Notes: a model not told the origin generated them from the letters alone. Numbered from the stretch's first letter, positions 24,487 through 32,782 are shown. The stretch is 34,769 nucleotides of DNA from an uncultured Bacilli bacterium (GCA_934140575.1 CAKPBJ010000014.1:1-34769); one strand, 5' to 3'. Numbers and translations: made by a program.

Positions 24487-25360
24487 TGGTAAGAAAAAAT
24501 GGTTAATGTTTGGATTACAAATTATTTTATTTTTAGTAATTGTGATAGTTTATTTTATAAAGACTATTTATCCAGAGATTAAATCAAGTGTAGGTTCAAG
24601 TGATAGGTTATTAAATGCTGAAAAGTATTTGAATATGTATGAGATTGAGATAAATGATTCAGTTGATTTTACTTTATTATTAAGTGATACTTATCAGATT
24701 TATCATATTATGTTTTTGGATGAGAATTCTAAGGTTTTATATAATAAGGATATTGAACTTCTTGATAATAATGAAGAAAAGATTAATAGTATTGTGAAAA
24801 TATTAATAGAGAATGATTTATTAAAGAGTGATTCATATATTAAGATAGTTAGATATGATGATGTTTATTATAGTCATTTTATAAATATTATTAATAGTAC
24901 TTTTAGTAAGTATGGTATTGGCAATATTTATGTTGAAGAGAGTAGTACAATTAGTGATTTAGCTAATAGACTTAATGTTAAAGGGACTGATGATAAGGAT
25001 AGATTAAGGTATATTGATTATTATTCTAAAACTTTAGTTAATCATAATAAGAATAGTTTAAATAAAGAGAATGTTGTTCTTAATGATACTACTTCTTTTT
25101 CACTTAGTAAGAGTGTTTATAGAAGAATTGAGGATTATGTGTCGACTAATAATATAATTAATAAAGATCGTGATGATGATAAGTTTTTAATTCAATTAAT
25201 ACCGGCTGATGCGAATGATAGATATTATCCTGATGAGAATAGTTGGTATTATGTTGAAAATAGTCATATATATGCTTATATAGAGTTTAAGAGTACTAGT
25301 AAAATTTATAGTTTTTGTTATAATGGTAGTATAGATGAAGTTAAAAATGGGGTATGTTAG
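24479..25360 (+). CDS. Exported single-pass membrane protein of unknown function
   Basis: A 293-residue protein with a basic start, a membrane segment at about residues 8-27 and a large outside domain rich in Asp, Asn, Tyr and Ser. No family is recognised. Notable stretches are YQIYHIMFLDENSKVLY and RLRYIDYYSKTL. The very last residue is a cysteine, and CY occurs near the end. The ribosome site ggagg (24468-24472) abuts the ATG at 24473, so the ATG at 24479, inside the PBP gene end, is taken as start. Tight coupling to the class B PBP suggests a septal or envelope role. Confidence 0.75.
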   Translation: MDSGKKKWLMFGLQIILFLVIVIVYFIKTIYPEIKSSVGSSDRLLNAEKYLNMYEIEINDSVDFTLLLSDTYQIYHIMFLDENSKVLYNKDIELLDNNEEKINSIVKILIENDLLKSDSYIKIVRYDDVYYSHFINIINSTFSKYGIGNIYVEESSTISDLANRLNVKGTDDKDRLRYIDYYSKTLVNHNKNSLNKENVVLNDTTSFSLSKSVYRRIEDYVSTNNIINKDRDDDKFLIQLIPADANDRYYPDENSWYYVENSHIYAYIEFKSTSKIYSFCYNGSIDEVKNGVC

Positions 25361-25879
25361 ATGAAGAAAGTTGTAGGGATGCGTAACATTATAATTGTTG
25401 TGTTATGTTTAACAATTATTTGTTTAGGAATTGGTTTTATTATTTTATCGATGGAGTTAAGTGGTATAAAAAGTGGTAAAAATACTTATGATTTAGCTTT
25501 TGTTGAGGTTAATAATATTTCTACTGTATCTGGTGGTAGTATGAGTCCTACTGGAGATATAAAGATAAAGGAAAAAGGAAGATTACTTGATATGAATTTT
25601 ACTTTATATTCTGCAAGAGATGAACTAGATTACAATATTACTATTCAAAATAATGGGACAATTTCCGCAACTATTCTTGATTTAATAGAAAGTCCAGAAT
25701 ATGCGAACGGTAATTTTAAAAATAGTTTATTACCAATTACTGTTAGTTATTCTGATGTTAGTGGAAAGGTATTAGAACCAGGAGATACTACAACTTTAAA
25801 ACTAAGTGTTATTTATAATTACTCAACAGTTACTGGAGTAAGAAGTTTTAATTATAAAATTGGATTACTTGGAAAATAG
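25361..25879 (+). CDS. Small exported membrane-anchored protein, predicted beta-sandwich
   Basis: A 172-residue protein starting on the base after the previous stop. The N-terminal membrane segment covers about residues 9-31. The rest alternates hydrophobic and polar residues as in a beta-sandwich, with ITIQNNGTISATILDL and VLEPGDTTTLKLSVIY, patterns seen in bacterial adhesin, BACON-like and TasA/camelysin-type folds; the match is only general. There is a weak ribosome site, so translation probably depends on the upstream gene. A terminator overlaps its stop codon. Function unknown. Confidence 0.72.
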   Translation: MKKVVGMRNIIIVVLCLTIICLGIGFIILSMELSGIKSGKNTYDLAFVEVNNISTVSGGSMSPTGDIKIKEKGRLLDMNFTLYSARDELDYNITIQNNGTISATILDLIESPEYANGNFKNSLLPITVSYSDVSGKVLEPGDTTTLKLSVIYNYSTVTGVRSFNYKIGLLGK

Positions 25880-25902
25880 GAGGCTTAGCTTCCTTTTAAT
25901 TT
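25878..25902 (+). terminator. Terminator of the mraZ operon
   Basis: A 7-bp stem aggaggc (25878-25884) with gcttcct (25888-25894), loop tta, one G-U pair, followed by ttt and a T-rich tract. It begins within the stop codon of the preceding gene. Confidence 0.7.
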
Positions 25903-25928
25903 GACAACTTTATGTATTTTGATATAAT
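25901..25928 (+). promoter_or_regulatory. Consensus sigma-A promoter
   Basis: ttgaca (25901-25906), a 16-base spacer and TATAAT (25923-25928) with TGn extension: both boxes are perfect. It starts directly at the end of the preceding terminator. Confidence 0.9.
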
Positions 25929-25953
25929 TAATTTAGGATAGGAAGTGGTGTGA

Positions 25954-27312
25954 TTGAATAGGGGTAAAAAAGCTTTAAAAGTCTTTTTAATTTTATTACT
26001 TATTAGTACTGCTTCTGTTTTATTTTACTTTGGATTTTATTTTAATAATTTATCTAAACCTAAGAGTATTTTTGATATAAGTATGGATAATATTAGTAAG
26101 AAAATGGTTAATTATACTAGTTTTAATTCTAAGTATTTATTAGGAGATAATTTTACTGTTAATGGTAATGTTAAGTTTGATCTTTCTTCTGAAAAATATG
26201 TATTTAATAGTACTAATGTTAATGATTTAAAGACATTTAATATGATTAATAATTTAAATAAATCTAATTTTAATTATAGTTTTATTCAAGATAAGAAAAA
26301 TAAAAAATTATTAGTAGATATTAATGATTCTATTTTAAATGAAGAAGTATTTCATAATAAGTATTTAGTTGAGAATTCTACTGAGTATTATTTTGTTAGT
26401 GGGGTTTTAAATAATTATGTAAATAATGGTAATTGTAATTATTTTGAGAATTTAAGTGAAGAGACTACTACTAGAGATAATATTTCTTATTTATATAATT
26501 TCATTATTAATAGTTTGAAGAATAATTTAGATGATTCTTATTTTGAAAGACATGAGGTTAAGAAGAATATTTCTTCTTCAGAGGAAGAAGTATATCAGAT
26601 GAGTTTAAGTATTGATAATGATAGGATGAATAATATTATTGGTGGTATATTTAATGATTTAGTAAATGATAAGACTGCTGATAAGATATTAACTAATATT
26701 AATGAGAATTTTAATAAGACTCATGTTGGTAATAGGAAATATTTAAGGAATAATGAGAGTTATGTTATTAATATTTATGTTAGTAAGGGTATGTATAAGC
26801 CTTTAATGTATGAGTTTATTCATATGAATAATGATAAGAAGGAAATAGTTTCTTATGAGAGTAATTCTGATGTTGGAACTTTATATTACATGGAAGATAG
26901 TAATTTAAAATATATTGGTAGTACTATAATTCATGATAATAGTATAAGTATTAAATTTAGTGATGGAAATAATAATGATATTGGGACATTTAAGTTTGAG
27001 AAGAGTTCTAATAGCTTTAATTTGAATTTACTTTTTAATTTTAATAATAGGACTTATGATGGTGTTGTTTCTTCTAAGTTTGTTAAGTATAGTAAGATTG
27101 GTTATACTAATGAGGTTAATATGTCTATGAAGATTAGTGATAATTTGGTTACTATTCTTAGTGGTAATATTAAGATGAATAATAAGATTAGTAATAAGGC
27201 TATTATTCATGAGGATACATCTAATGCTATTTTAAATAGTAGTTTAAGTAATGAACAAGTTGCAGCTCGTGATAAGCAATTTAGTTTAGTGAAGGAGAGG
27301 TTTTTTAGGTAA
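25954..27312 (+). CDS. Large exported membrane-anchored protein of unknown function
   Basis: A 452-residue protein with a basic start, a membrane segment (about 8-30) and an extended Asn/Ser-rich external domain. Strand-rich repeats such as GNVKFDLSSEKYVFNST and GTFKFEKSSNSFNLNL suggest beta structure. No family is recognised. It starts with TTG 25954, 6 bases after ribosome site aggaagtgg; no ATG or GTG fits, since the nearby GTG is followed by a stop. It has a consensus promoter, so expression may be high, and its stop overlaps the next gene by one base. Confidence 0.75.
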   Translation: MNRGKKALKVFLILLLISTASVLFYFGFYFNNLSKPKSIFDISMDNISKKMVNYTSFNSKYLLGDNFTVNGNVKFDLSSEKYVFNSTNVNDLKTFNMINNLNKSNFNYSFIQDKKNKKLLVDINDSILNEEVFHNKYLVENSTEYYFVSGVLNNYVNNGNCNYFENLSEETTTRDNISYLYNFIINSLKNNLDDSYFERHEVKKNISSSEEEVYQMSLSIDNDRMNNIIGGIFNDLVNDKTADKILTNINENFNKTHVGNRKYLRNNESYVINIYVSKGMYKPLMYEFIHMNNDKKEIVSYESNSDVGTLYYMEDSNLKYIGSTIIHDNSISIKFSDGNNNDIGTFKFEKSSNSFNLNLLFNFNNRTYDGVVSSKFVKYSKIGYTNEVNMSMKISDNLVTILSGNIKMNNKISNKAIIHEDTSNAILNSSLSNEQVAARDKQFSLVKERFFR

Positions 27313-27764
27313 TGAAGGAAGAGTTATTAAAGGAGGCTGCTAGGGAAGCTAGTCTTGGTGTTTCTAAGAATGATGGAGGTCCTTTTGGAGCTGTTATTAC
27401 TGATAAAGATGGTAATATAGTTTCGGTTGGTCATAATATGGTATTATCAAGTCATGATCCTACTAATCATGCTGAGGTTGTGGCAATTAGAGAGGCATGT
27501 GAAAAGTTAGGTACTCATGATTTATCTGATTGTATAATATATAGTAGTTGTGAACCATGTCCTATGTGTTTATCAGCAATTATTTGGTCAAATATTAAGA
27601 CAATGTATTATGGAGCTACTAGGTATGATGCAGCTAATGCTGGGTTTAGAGATGATGCAATTTATAATTATTTAGATAATAAGAATAATATTTTGGAAAA
27701 GCATGAGATTATTGATAAGTCTTGTGTAGATGTTTTAGAAAATTATAAAGGAGAAATATACTAA
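27312..27764 (+). CDS. guaD: Cytidine-deaminase-fold nucleoside/base deaminase, guanine deaminase-like
   Basis: A 150-residue zinc deaminase of the CDA fold. The zinc ligands and catalytic Glu are in NHAEVVAIREA (His and Glu) and SSCEPCPMCLSAI (two Cys). The pattern HDPTNHAEV, then YSSCEPCPMC, then AANAGFRDDAIYNYL, resembles the Bacillus guanine deaminase GuaD, where a swapped C-terminal segment completes the active site. It would convert guanine to xanthine in the cytosol. TadA (tRNA adenosine deaminase) is less likely because of the AGFRDDAIY segment. It is translationally coupled at both ends by one-base stop/start overlaps with unrelated exported proteins. Confidence 0.85.
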   Translation: MKEELLKEAAREASLGVSKNDGGPFGAVITDKDGNIVSVGHNMVLSSHDPTNHAEVVAIREACEKLGTHDLSDCIIYSSCEPCPMCLSAIIWSNIKTMYYGATRYDAANAGFRDDAIYNYLDNKNNILEKHEIIDKSCVDVLENYKGEIY

Positions 27765-28387
27765 TGGAAGAAGTTAAGAAGAGTAGTAGAAAGACTACTA
27801 ATAGAAAAGGTAGTAAAAGGAGTAGAACTGATTCTAAAAAGGTAGAGGATAAGGAAATTAAAAAGAAAAGTTCTAATGGTAGAAGAAATAAGAAAGCAGA
27901 GAAGAAAGATAATAAGAAAAAGAATTTATTTAGTGTAGATAATCTTTTAAAATTAATTTTCTTTGTATTACTTATAGTAGTTATTGTTCTTGGAGTAATG
28001 GTTGTTAAGAAGGATAATGAATCTGGTAGTAAGGTTCAGGCTAATATTGTTATTCCGGTGTTTGAAAAAGGCTCTTCTAGTAGTGTTACAATAAATGCGG
28101 ATAATTTGAGTAGTGATTATATTATTAAGGTTACAAATTATAGAAGTGATTCTATTAATAAAACTAAACTTAATTATAGTGTTAATGTATTGAATGGTAC
28201 TAGTTCAAGTATTAAGGTATTAAAAAATAACAGTAAGGATAACTTAATGGTAGATAATAAGAATACTATTATTGAGAATGAAAGTTTAAGAAAAGATATT
28301 AAAGAAAATGTTTATTATTATATAAGAATTAGTGATTATTCTAAGGTTAAAAAAGATGAGAAAATAGTTGTTAGGATTGATAGTTAA
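27764..28387 (+). CDS. Lysine-rich single-pass membrane protein of unknown function
   Basis: A 207-residue protein. The first about 55 residues are almost entirely Lys, Arg, Ser and Asn (KKSSRKTTNRKGSKRSR), then a membrane segment (about 60-82), then an outside domain of about 120 residues predicted to be beta-rich (YIIKVTNYRSDSINKTKLNY). The long basic tail faces the cytoplasm and could bind nucleic acid or anionic lipid. The gene overlaps the deaminase stop by one base and ends in a terminator. No family recognised; the outside domain has a general likeness to that of the 172-residue protein at 25361. Confidence 0.72.
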   Translation: MEEVKKSSRKTTNRKGSKRSRTDSKKVEDKEIKKKSSNGRRNKKAEKKDNKKKNLFSVDNLLKLIFFVLLIVVIVLGVMVVKKDNESGSKVQANIVIPVFEKGSSSSVTINADNLSSDYIIKVTNYRSDSINKTKLNYSVNVLNGTSSSIKVLKNNSKDNLMVDNKNTIIENESLRKDIKENVYYYIRISDYSKVKKDEKIVVRIDS

Positions 28388-28416
28388 AGAAGTGTTTTCA
28401 ATTGACTTCTTTTTTT
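28386..28416 (+). terminator. Terminator overlapping the next promoter
   Basis: aaagaagt (28386-28393) pairs with acttcttt (28405-28412), loop 11 bases, followed by a run of T. The 3' arm also carries the -35 box of the next promoter. Confidence 0.7.
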
Positions 28417-28430
28417 TATGTTGGTATACT
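28402..28430 (+). promoter_or_regulatory. Sigma-A promoter of the DUF1292 gene and the giant gene
   Basis: ttgact (28402-28407), a 17-base spacer and tatact (28425-28430) with tgg directly before, an extended -10. Confidence 0.75.
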
Positions 28431-28462
28431 TAATAAGTAGAATAGAAAGATGAGGAATGCAT

Positions 28463-28738
28463 ATGGTTTTTGATATGGAAAATGATAAAATAACTTTTGA
28501 ACATGATGGAAAAGTTGTTGAGGGAGAGGTTTTATTTACTTTTGATTCAGAGGATACAATGAAATCTTATGTTGGATATACTGATCATTCAATTGCTAGT
28601 AATGGTAGAAAAAATATATTTGTTTCTAGTTATGATCCATTTGGTCCAAAAGCTGAACTTCAAAATATAACTGATGAGAGAGAATTAGCTATGATTAATG
28701 ATGTTTTAGAAAAAATTGATGCAGAGAGTAATTCTTAG
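28463..28738 (+). CDS. DUF1292 family protein (YrzB-like)
   Basis: A 91-residue acidic protein of the DUF1292 family, common in Firmicutes and often beside the ruvX/yqgF-alaS genes, function unknown. The family pattern is visible: ITFEHDGKVVEGEVLFTFDS, then KSYVGYTD, a central NIFVSSYDPFG, and the end ERELAMINDVLEKI. The ATG at 28463 is preferred over 28457 because gagga (28452-28456) abuts the earlier one. It shares a transcript with the giant gene that starts 13 bases after it, an unusual neighbourhood for this family. Confidence 0.88.
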   Translation: MVFDMENDKITFEHDGKVVEGEVLFTFDSEDTMKSYVGYTDHSIASNGRKNIFVSSYDPFGPKAELQNITDERELAMINDVLEKIDAESNS

Positions 28739-28751
28739 GTGGTGAATGAAG

Positions 28752-31700
28752 ATGGATAGTAATATGAGTGAATATGAAAAGAAGATTAGCGAATTAAGAA
28801 GTCGCTTAAAGAAGGTAAAAAGTTCAAATTCTAGAAAAAGTAAGGATATAGAGGCAATTTCTACTGAAATAGAAAGATTGGAAAATGAAGTATATACTAA
28901 TACTACTAGTGATAGTTTTGATCAAGAATTAGAACAAGTAGAAGCTTTGATTGCGAAAAATCAAATGATTTATAAAGAAAATTCTAATAAACTTTTGGAG
29001 ATACATAATGAAATGTTGGATATTTCTGCTTCAGAAAATCTTGGGAATTTTTCAGTAGAAGATTTTGCTAAAAATGATGATGAAAGAAAAAAGAAATATG
29101 AAAAATTATCTGGTTTATATGATAGCTATGGTAGGGTAAAAAGAGATACTTTGGAGAGAAAGAAGACACTTGCTGCTTTAGTTAGAAAAAGAAATAAATT
29201 GAAAAAGGATATGGAGTTATCTGATTCTTTACATATTGGGGCAAGTCAATATAGAGAAATTACTGATACTCTTAGAAAAAGAAAAATAGTTATTTCAATT
29301 TTGGAACAGGATCCTTATTTAGCATCTATTATAAAGAAACCATATAAAGAGCAAACTCCTGATGAGAGAAAAGCTATTAAAGCTGCTAAAGAAGAAATTA
29401 TTAAGAAAATTTCTGAAGAGATTCAAAGGGGAGCATCTATTAGTGAATCAATTGAAATTTTATATAGTTTAGATACTGAAATGATTCTTAAAAAGAAACC
29501 TAGAGAAGTTAAGATGAATTTAGAAGAGTTAAAGAATATTGTTAATTCATCTGATGGTGCCGTTGTTAGATTTGTTGGATATCAAGAAAAGAAAGAGCCA
29601 TTAAAGGCTCCTGATGATATGCTTTTATCTAGTCAAGGTGAAATTATTGATAAAGCTATGAATTCTGTTTATACTTATAGTAAAAATTATCATGTTTTGA
29701 AAGGTAAAGATGATACTAAGGGATATACTGGAGAAGAATCAAAAGAATTCCTTGATAGTATTCGTGGTACATTACCTGGTGTTAATGAACAAGAAATTAG
29801 AGCTTTAGCAAATAGATATGCAATGGCATATCATGATTATAGAGATATGGTTTCTAATGCTAGAAATTATACTGGTGAAGATATAGGGGCTGCTAATGAT
29901 AAGGTAGAATCAGCTCGTATCGAAATTGAAAATTATATTAAAAACTATTATCAAGAAGCAAAAGCTAATCAAGGTAAAGATGATAAGAATGGTCAAAAAG
30001 ATTTTTCTGATATGACAAAGGAAGAATTAGAGAAAGAAATAGAAAAATTAGAAGATCAAATTGCAATGGGAAGAACACAAGGTATAGATGTTACTGATTT
30101 AGAAGAGCAATTGAAGCGTGCTACTTCAGAATTTGATAAGAAAGATATAAATCCTAATCTTAGTAATCCTAATCCAGATTTTGATTTTTCTGAAATGGAT
30201 ATTGATGATTTAAGAAATTCTAGAGGAAATATACATAATCAATTAATGTTAGGACAAGCTCAAGGAAAAGATATTAGTGATTTAGCTGAACAATTAGCTG
30301 CTATAGATAGTGAAATTGCTAGAAGAGAAAAAGGAAAACAAAAGACATTAAATCCAACAACTCCTAATCCTGGTAATCCAGATTTTGATTTTTCTGAAAT
30401 GGACATTGATGATTTAAGAAATTCTAGAGGAAATATACATAATCAATTAATGATAGGACAAGCTCAAGGAAAAGATATTAGTGATTTGGCTGAACAATTA
30501 AATGCTATAGATAATGAAATTGCTAGAAGAGAAAAAGAAGATCAAAAGACAGCAGCTCCTAAACCTGGTTATCCAGACTTTGATATTTCTGAAATGGATC
30601 TTGATGATTTAAGAAATTACAGAGGAAATATACATAATCTATTAATGATAGGACAAGCTCAGGAAAAAGATATCAGTGATTTTGCTGAACGATTAAATGC
30701 TATAGATAATGAAATTGCTAGAAGAGAAAAAGAAGAGCAAAAGGCTACACAACCAACAGTAGCACCAACTACTGCTAGTCATACAACTGCACCAAATACA
30801 GCTAGTCATACAACTGCTCCAAATACAGCAAGTCATACGACTGCACCAAATACAGCTAGTCATACGACTGCACCAAATACAGCAAGTCATACGACTGCAC
30901 CAAATACAGCAAGTCATACGACTGCACCAAATACAGCAAGTCATACGACTGCACCAAATACAGCTAGTCATACAACTGCGCCAAAGAAAACTACTAAACC
31001 AACAGTTTATAGTGTTCAAAGTATACTTGCTAAGTTGACTAAGGATTTAGATGTTGGTAAAAAGGATGTTAAACGTTATAATGCTTCTAATATTAAGGTT
31101 AGAAATACGTTTAAAGAAGAATTACATTCTGGAAATGTTTTATATAATGTAGTTCATGTAGTTCCTACTATATTTAAAACTACAGTTGGTTTCTTTAGAA
31201 AATTAGGTGCTAAGATAATGCTAAAAGATGATGCTAAGAAGATGGTTGAAACTTTAAAATCTAGAATTAATGATTTAAGTGAAGATGAATTACAATTCTT
31301 ATTTGATAATTATCGTGGTAATGCTATTGTTCAAGATATGAACTTACAAATAAACGATTTATTACAAGCTAAATTAAAGGAATTTGGATTAGCTAAGGTT
31401 GAGAAATTAAATGATGATATAAAGAAAAATTATTCTGAATTATTTACTTTAGTTGGTCAAATAAATGCTTTGGATAATAAAACTGATAAGGCATCTATTG
31501 CTAAGAAACAGGAACTATATGCAAAAGCATCTGTATTTGTTAAGAATATTTTAGATTCTAGAAAAGATGCTAATAGTTTATTATCTGGTGGTATTCATGG
31601 TCAGGAAGAAGATTTCAAGGCTGCTGCTACTAAGATGAATTATGTAGGTTTAAGATTTAGTAAAATTGATGACTTCGATTCAGAATTACAACAAAGATTA

Positions 31701-32738
31701 GGCGAAACAGAACTTAGAATGAATCAAGCAATTGCTGCTGATGAGCCTAAAGCAACTGTAGATAAATTCTTGGAATTAGAGGCTTTATATAGTAAAAATA
31801 CTGAAGTTAAGAAGAGTATAGTTGGAAGAAGAAGTGTTGGTGCTAAATGTTATTCACCTCTTGCTGAAGAGTTAAATTATAAAGATGATCCTTTTATTAA
31901 AGATTTATTTACAACTATCGCTGTTACTTCAGCAACTGTTAGTGCTTTTAGAGCTTTAAGTGCTCAAAAGATGATTAATGAACATAATCAACAACTTTCA
32001 CAAGCTAATAGTAATAATCAAGCAACAATTGATTATGTACACCAAACTGGAAATGATATAGCTAGTAGAAGAGAGACTTTTGCTGAGGGAATGAAAGCTC
32101 AAGGATATGGAGATACTCTTGGTACTGCTAATTTAGGTGAAAGATATTCACTTGATGGTTCTAATTGGCATTTAGGATCTGATACATATAGAAGTTTAGA
32201 TTCGCATTTCCATCAAATAAGCTCTGATAATTTTGCTAATGTATCTTCTCAACTTAATGATGTTGTTAGTAAATACGGACAAGGAACTATTACAAATGCT
32301 CAAGCATTACAAGAAATTGCTAAAATTTCATCATCTTCTAATAATGCATTTATGAATTTAGTAACTCAGTCTAAAGAAGTTTTATCAAATTATACTGCTA
32401 GTCATCCACAATTTGATTTGTCTGCAGTTCAAGGATCAATTGATTATTTAGTTAATCATACTGATGCTATTGCTAATATGAATCAATCTATGGTTGATGT
32501 TACTAACTTAGGTGGCGGTTTAGCTGATGTTACACTTCAACAACTTGAACCATTAACTGCTATGCCTGGACTTTATTCTTCATTAATTGCTGCTGCAAGT
32601 AGTGCTGCTTTAGCATCTGGAGTTTCAAAGTCAATGAGAAAGAAAGACAGAGAAAAGTATGCAGAGGAACTTTCTCAGATGATAATGGAAGGTTATGGTC
32701 AAGAGTTAGAAGAAAATGAAAAAGGACATTATATGTAG
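28752..32738 (+). CDS. Giant coiled-coil and repeat protein with two C-terminal membrane segments
   Basis: A 1328-residue protein of no recognised family. Order: charged coiled-coil N-terminal region (about 1-240); a mixed helical region; one diverged plus three clear 65-68-residue helical repeats (from 417, 478, 546 and 611, core DFSEMDIDDLRN and GQAQGKDISDLAEQL); a Thr/Ala/Pro tract of eight TASHTTAPN units (674-745); a helical region with a KTTVGFFRKLGAKIM helix; a hydrophobic segment (about 1052-1072, FTTIAVTSATVSAFRAL); an about 200-residue Ser/Gln/Asn-rich part; a second hydrophobic segment (about 1274-1294, SSLIAAASSAALASG); and a short charged C-terminus. No signal peptide. ATG 28752 is set by aggtggtg (28737-28744), 7 bases upstream; ATG 28746 abuts that site. 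A terminator follows. Confidence 0.85.
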   Translation: MDSNMSEYEKKISELRSRLKKVKSSNSRKSKDIEAISTEIERLENEVYTNTTSDSFDQELEQVEALIAKNQMIYKENSNKLLEIHNEMLDISASENLGNFSVEDFAKNDDERKKKYEKLSGLYDSYGRVKRDTLERKKTLAALVRKRNKLKKDMELSDSLHIGASQYREITDTLRKRKIVISILEQDPYLASIIKKPYKEQTPDERKAIKAAKEEIIKKISEEIQRGASISESIEILYSLDTEMILKKKPREVKMNLEELKNIVNSSDGAVVRFVGYQEKKEPLKAPDDMLLSSQGEIIDKAMNSVYTYSKNYHVLKGKDDTKGYTGEESKEFLDSIRGTLPGVNEQEIRALANRYAMAYHDYRDMVSNARNYTGEDIGAANDKVESARIEIENYIKNYYQEAKANQGKDDKNGQKDFSDMTKEELEKEIEKLEDQIAMGRTQGIDVTDLEEQLKRATSEFDKKDINPNLSNPNPDFDFSEMDIDDLRNSRGNIHNQLMLGQAQGKDISDLAEQLAAIDSEIARREKGKQKTLNPTTPNPGNPDFDFSEMDIDDLRNSRGNIHNQLMIGQAQGKDISDLAEQLNAIDNEIARREKEDQKTAAPKPGYPDFDISEMDLDDLRNYRGNIHNLLMIGQAQEKDISDFAERLNAIDNEIARREKEEQKATQPTVAPTTASHTTAPNTASHTTAPNTASHTTAPNTASHTTAPNTASHTTAPNTASHTTAPNTASHTTAPNTASHTTAPKKTTKPTVYSVQSILAKLTKDLDVGKKDVKRYNASNIKVRNTFKEELHSGNVLYNVVHVVPTIFKTTVGFFRKLGAKIMLKDDAKKMVETLKSRINDLSEDELQFLFDNYRGNAIVQDMNLQINDLLQAKLKEFGLAKVEKLNDDIKKNYSELFTLVGQINALDNKTDKASIAKKQELYAKASVFVKNILDSRKDANSLLSGGIHGQEEDFKAAATKMNYVGLRFSKIDDFDSELQQRLGETELRMNQAIAADEPKATVDKFLELEALYSKNTEVKKSIVGRRSVGAKCYSPLAEELNYKDDPFIKDLFTTIAVTSATVSAFRALSAQKMINEHNQQLSQANSNNQATIDYVHQTGNDIASRRETFAEGMKAQGYGDTLGTANLGERYSLDGSNWHLGSDTYRSLDSHFHQISSDNFANVSSQLNDVVSKYGQGTITNAQALQEIAKISSSSNNAFMNLVTQSKEVLSNYTASHPQFDLSAVQGSIDYLVNHTDAIANMNQSMVDVTNLGGGLADVTLQQLEPLTAMPGLYSSLIAAASSAALASGVSKSMRKKDREKYAEELSQMIMEGYGQELEENEKGHYM
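30000..30739 (+). repeat. Tandem 65-68-codon repeats in the giant gene
   Basis: Three well-conserved units begin at about 30171, 30375 and 30570 (spacing 204 and 195 bases), preceded by a diverged unit from 30000. Each encodes an acidic start, a helix DDLRNxRGNIHNxLM, GQAQxKDISD and a helix ending in IARREK, separated by Pro-rich linkers of varying length. Confidence 0.85.
30771..30986 (+). repeat. 27-bp minisatellite, eight in-frame copies (TASHTTAPN)
   Basis: Eight head-to-tail 27-base units encode Thr-Ala-Ser-His-Thr-Thr-Ala-Pro-Asn. Units 3, 5, 6 and 7 are identical in DNA and unit 4 differs by one base, while the outer units carry more synonymous changes, a sign of recent internal duplication. 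Confidence 0.95.
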
Positions 32739-32743
32739 TTATT

Positions 32744-32770
32744 AAAGTAGACTTTTGGTCTACTTTTTTT
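32744..32770 (+). terminator. Terminator after the giant gene
   Basis: A 9-bp perfect stem aaagtagac (32744-32752) with gtctacttt (32758-32766), loop ttttg, then more T. Confidence 0.88.
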
Positions 32771-32782
32771 GTTATATTTTTT

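Noticed and set aside
27312..27764. tRNA adenosine deaminase TadA
   Set aside because: The zinc motifs fit both, but the AGFRDDAIY segment and the C-terminus resemble guanine deaminase more.
30771..30986. CRISPR-like array of about 27-base repeats
   Set aside because: The units are directly adjacent with no spacers and are in frame within a large coding sequence.
30693..31019. Open frame on the - strand rich in Trp, Cys and Met
   Set aside because: It is the reverse reading of the 27-bp minisatellite; the regular repeat keeps it open. No ribosome site or promoter.
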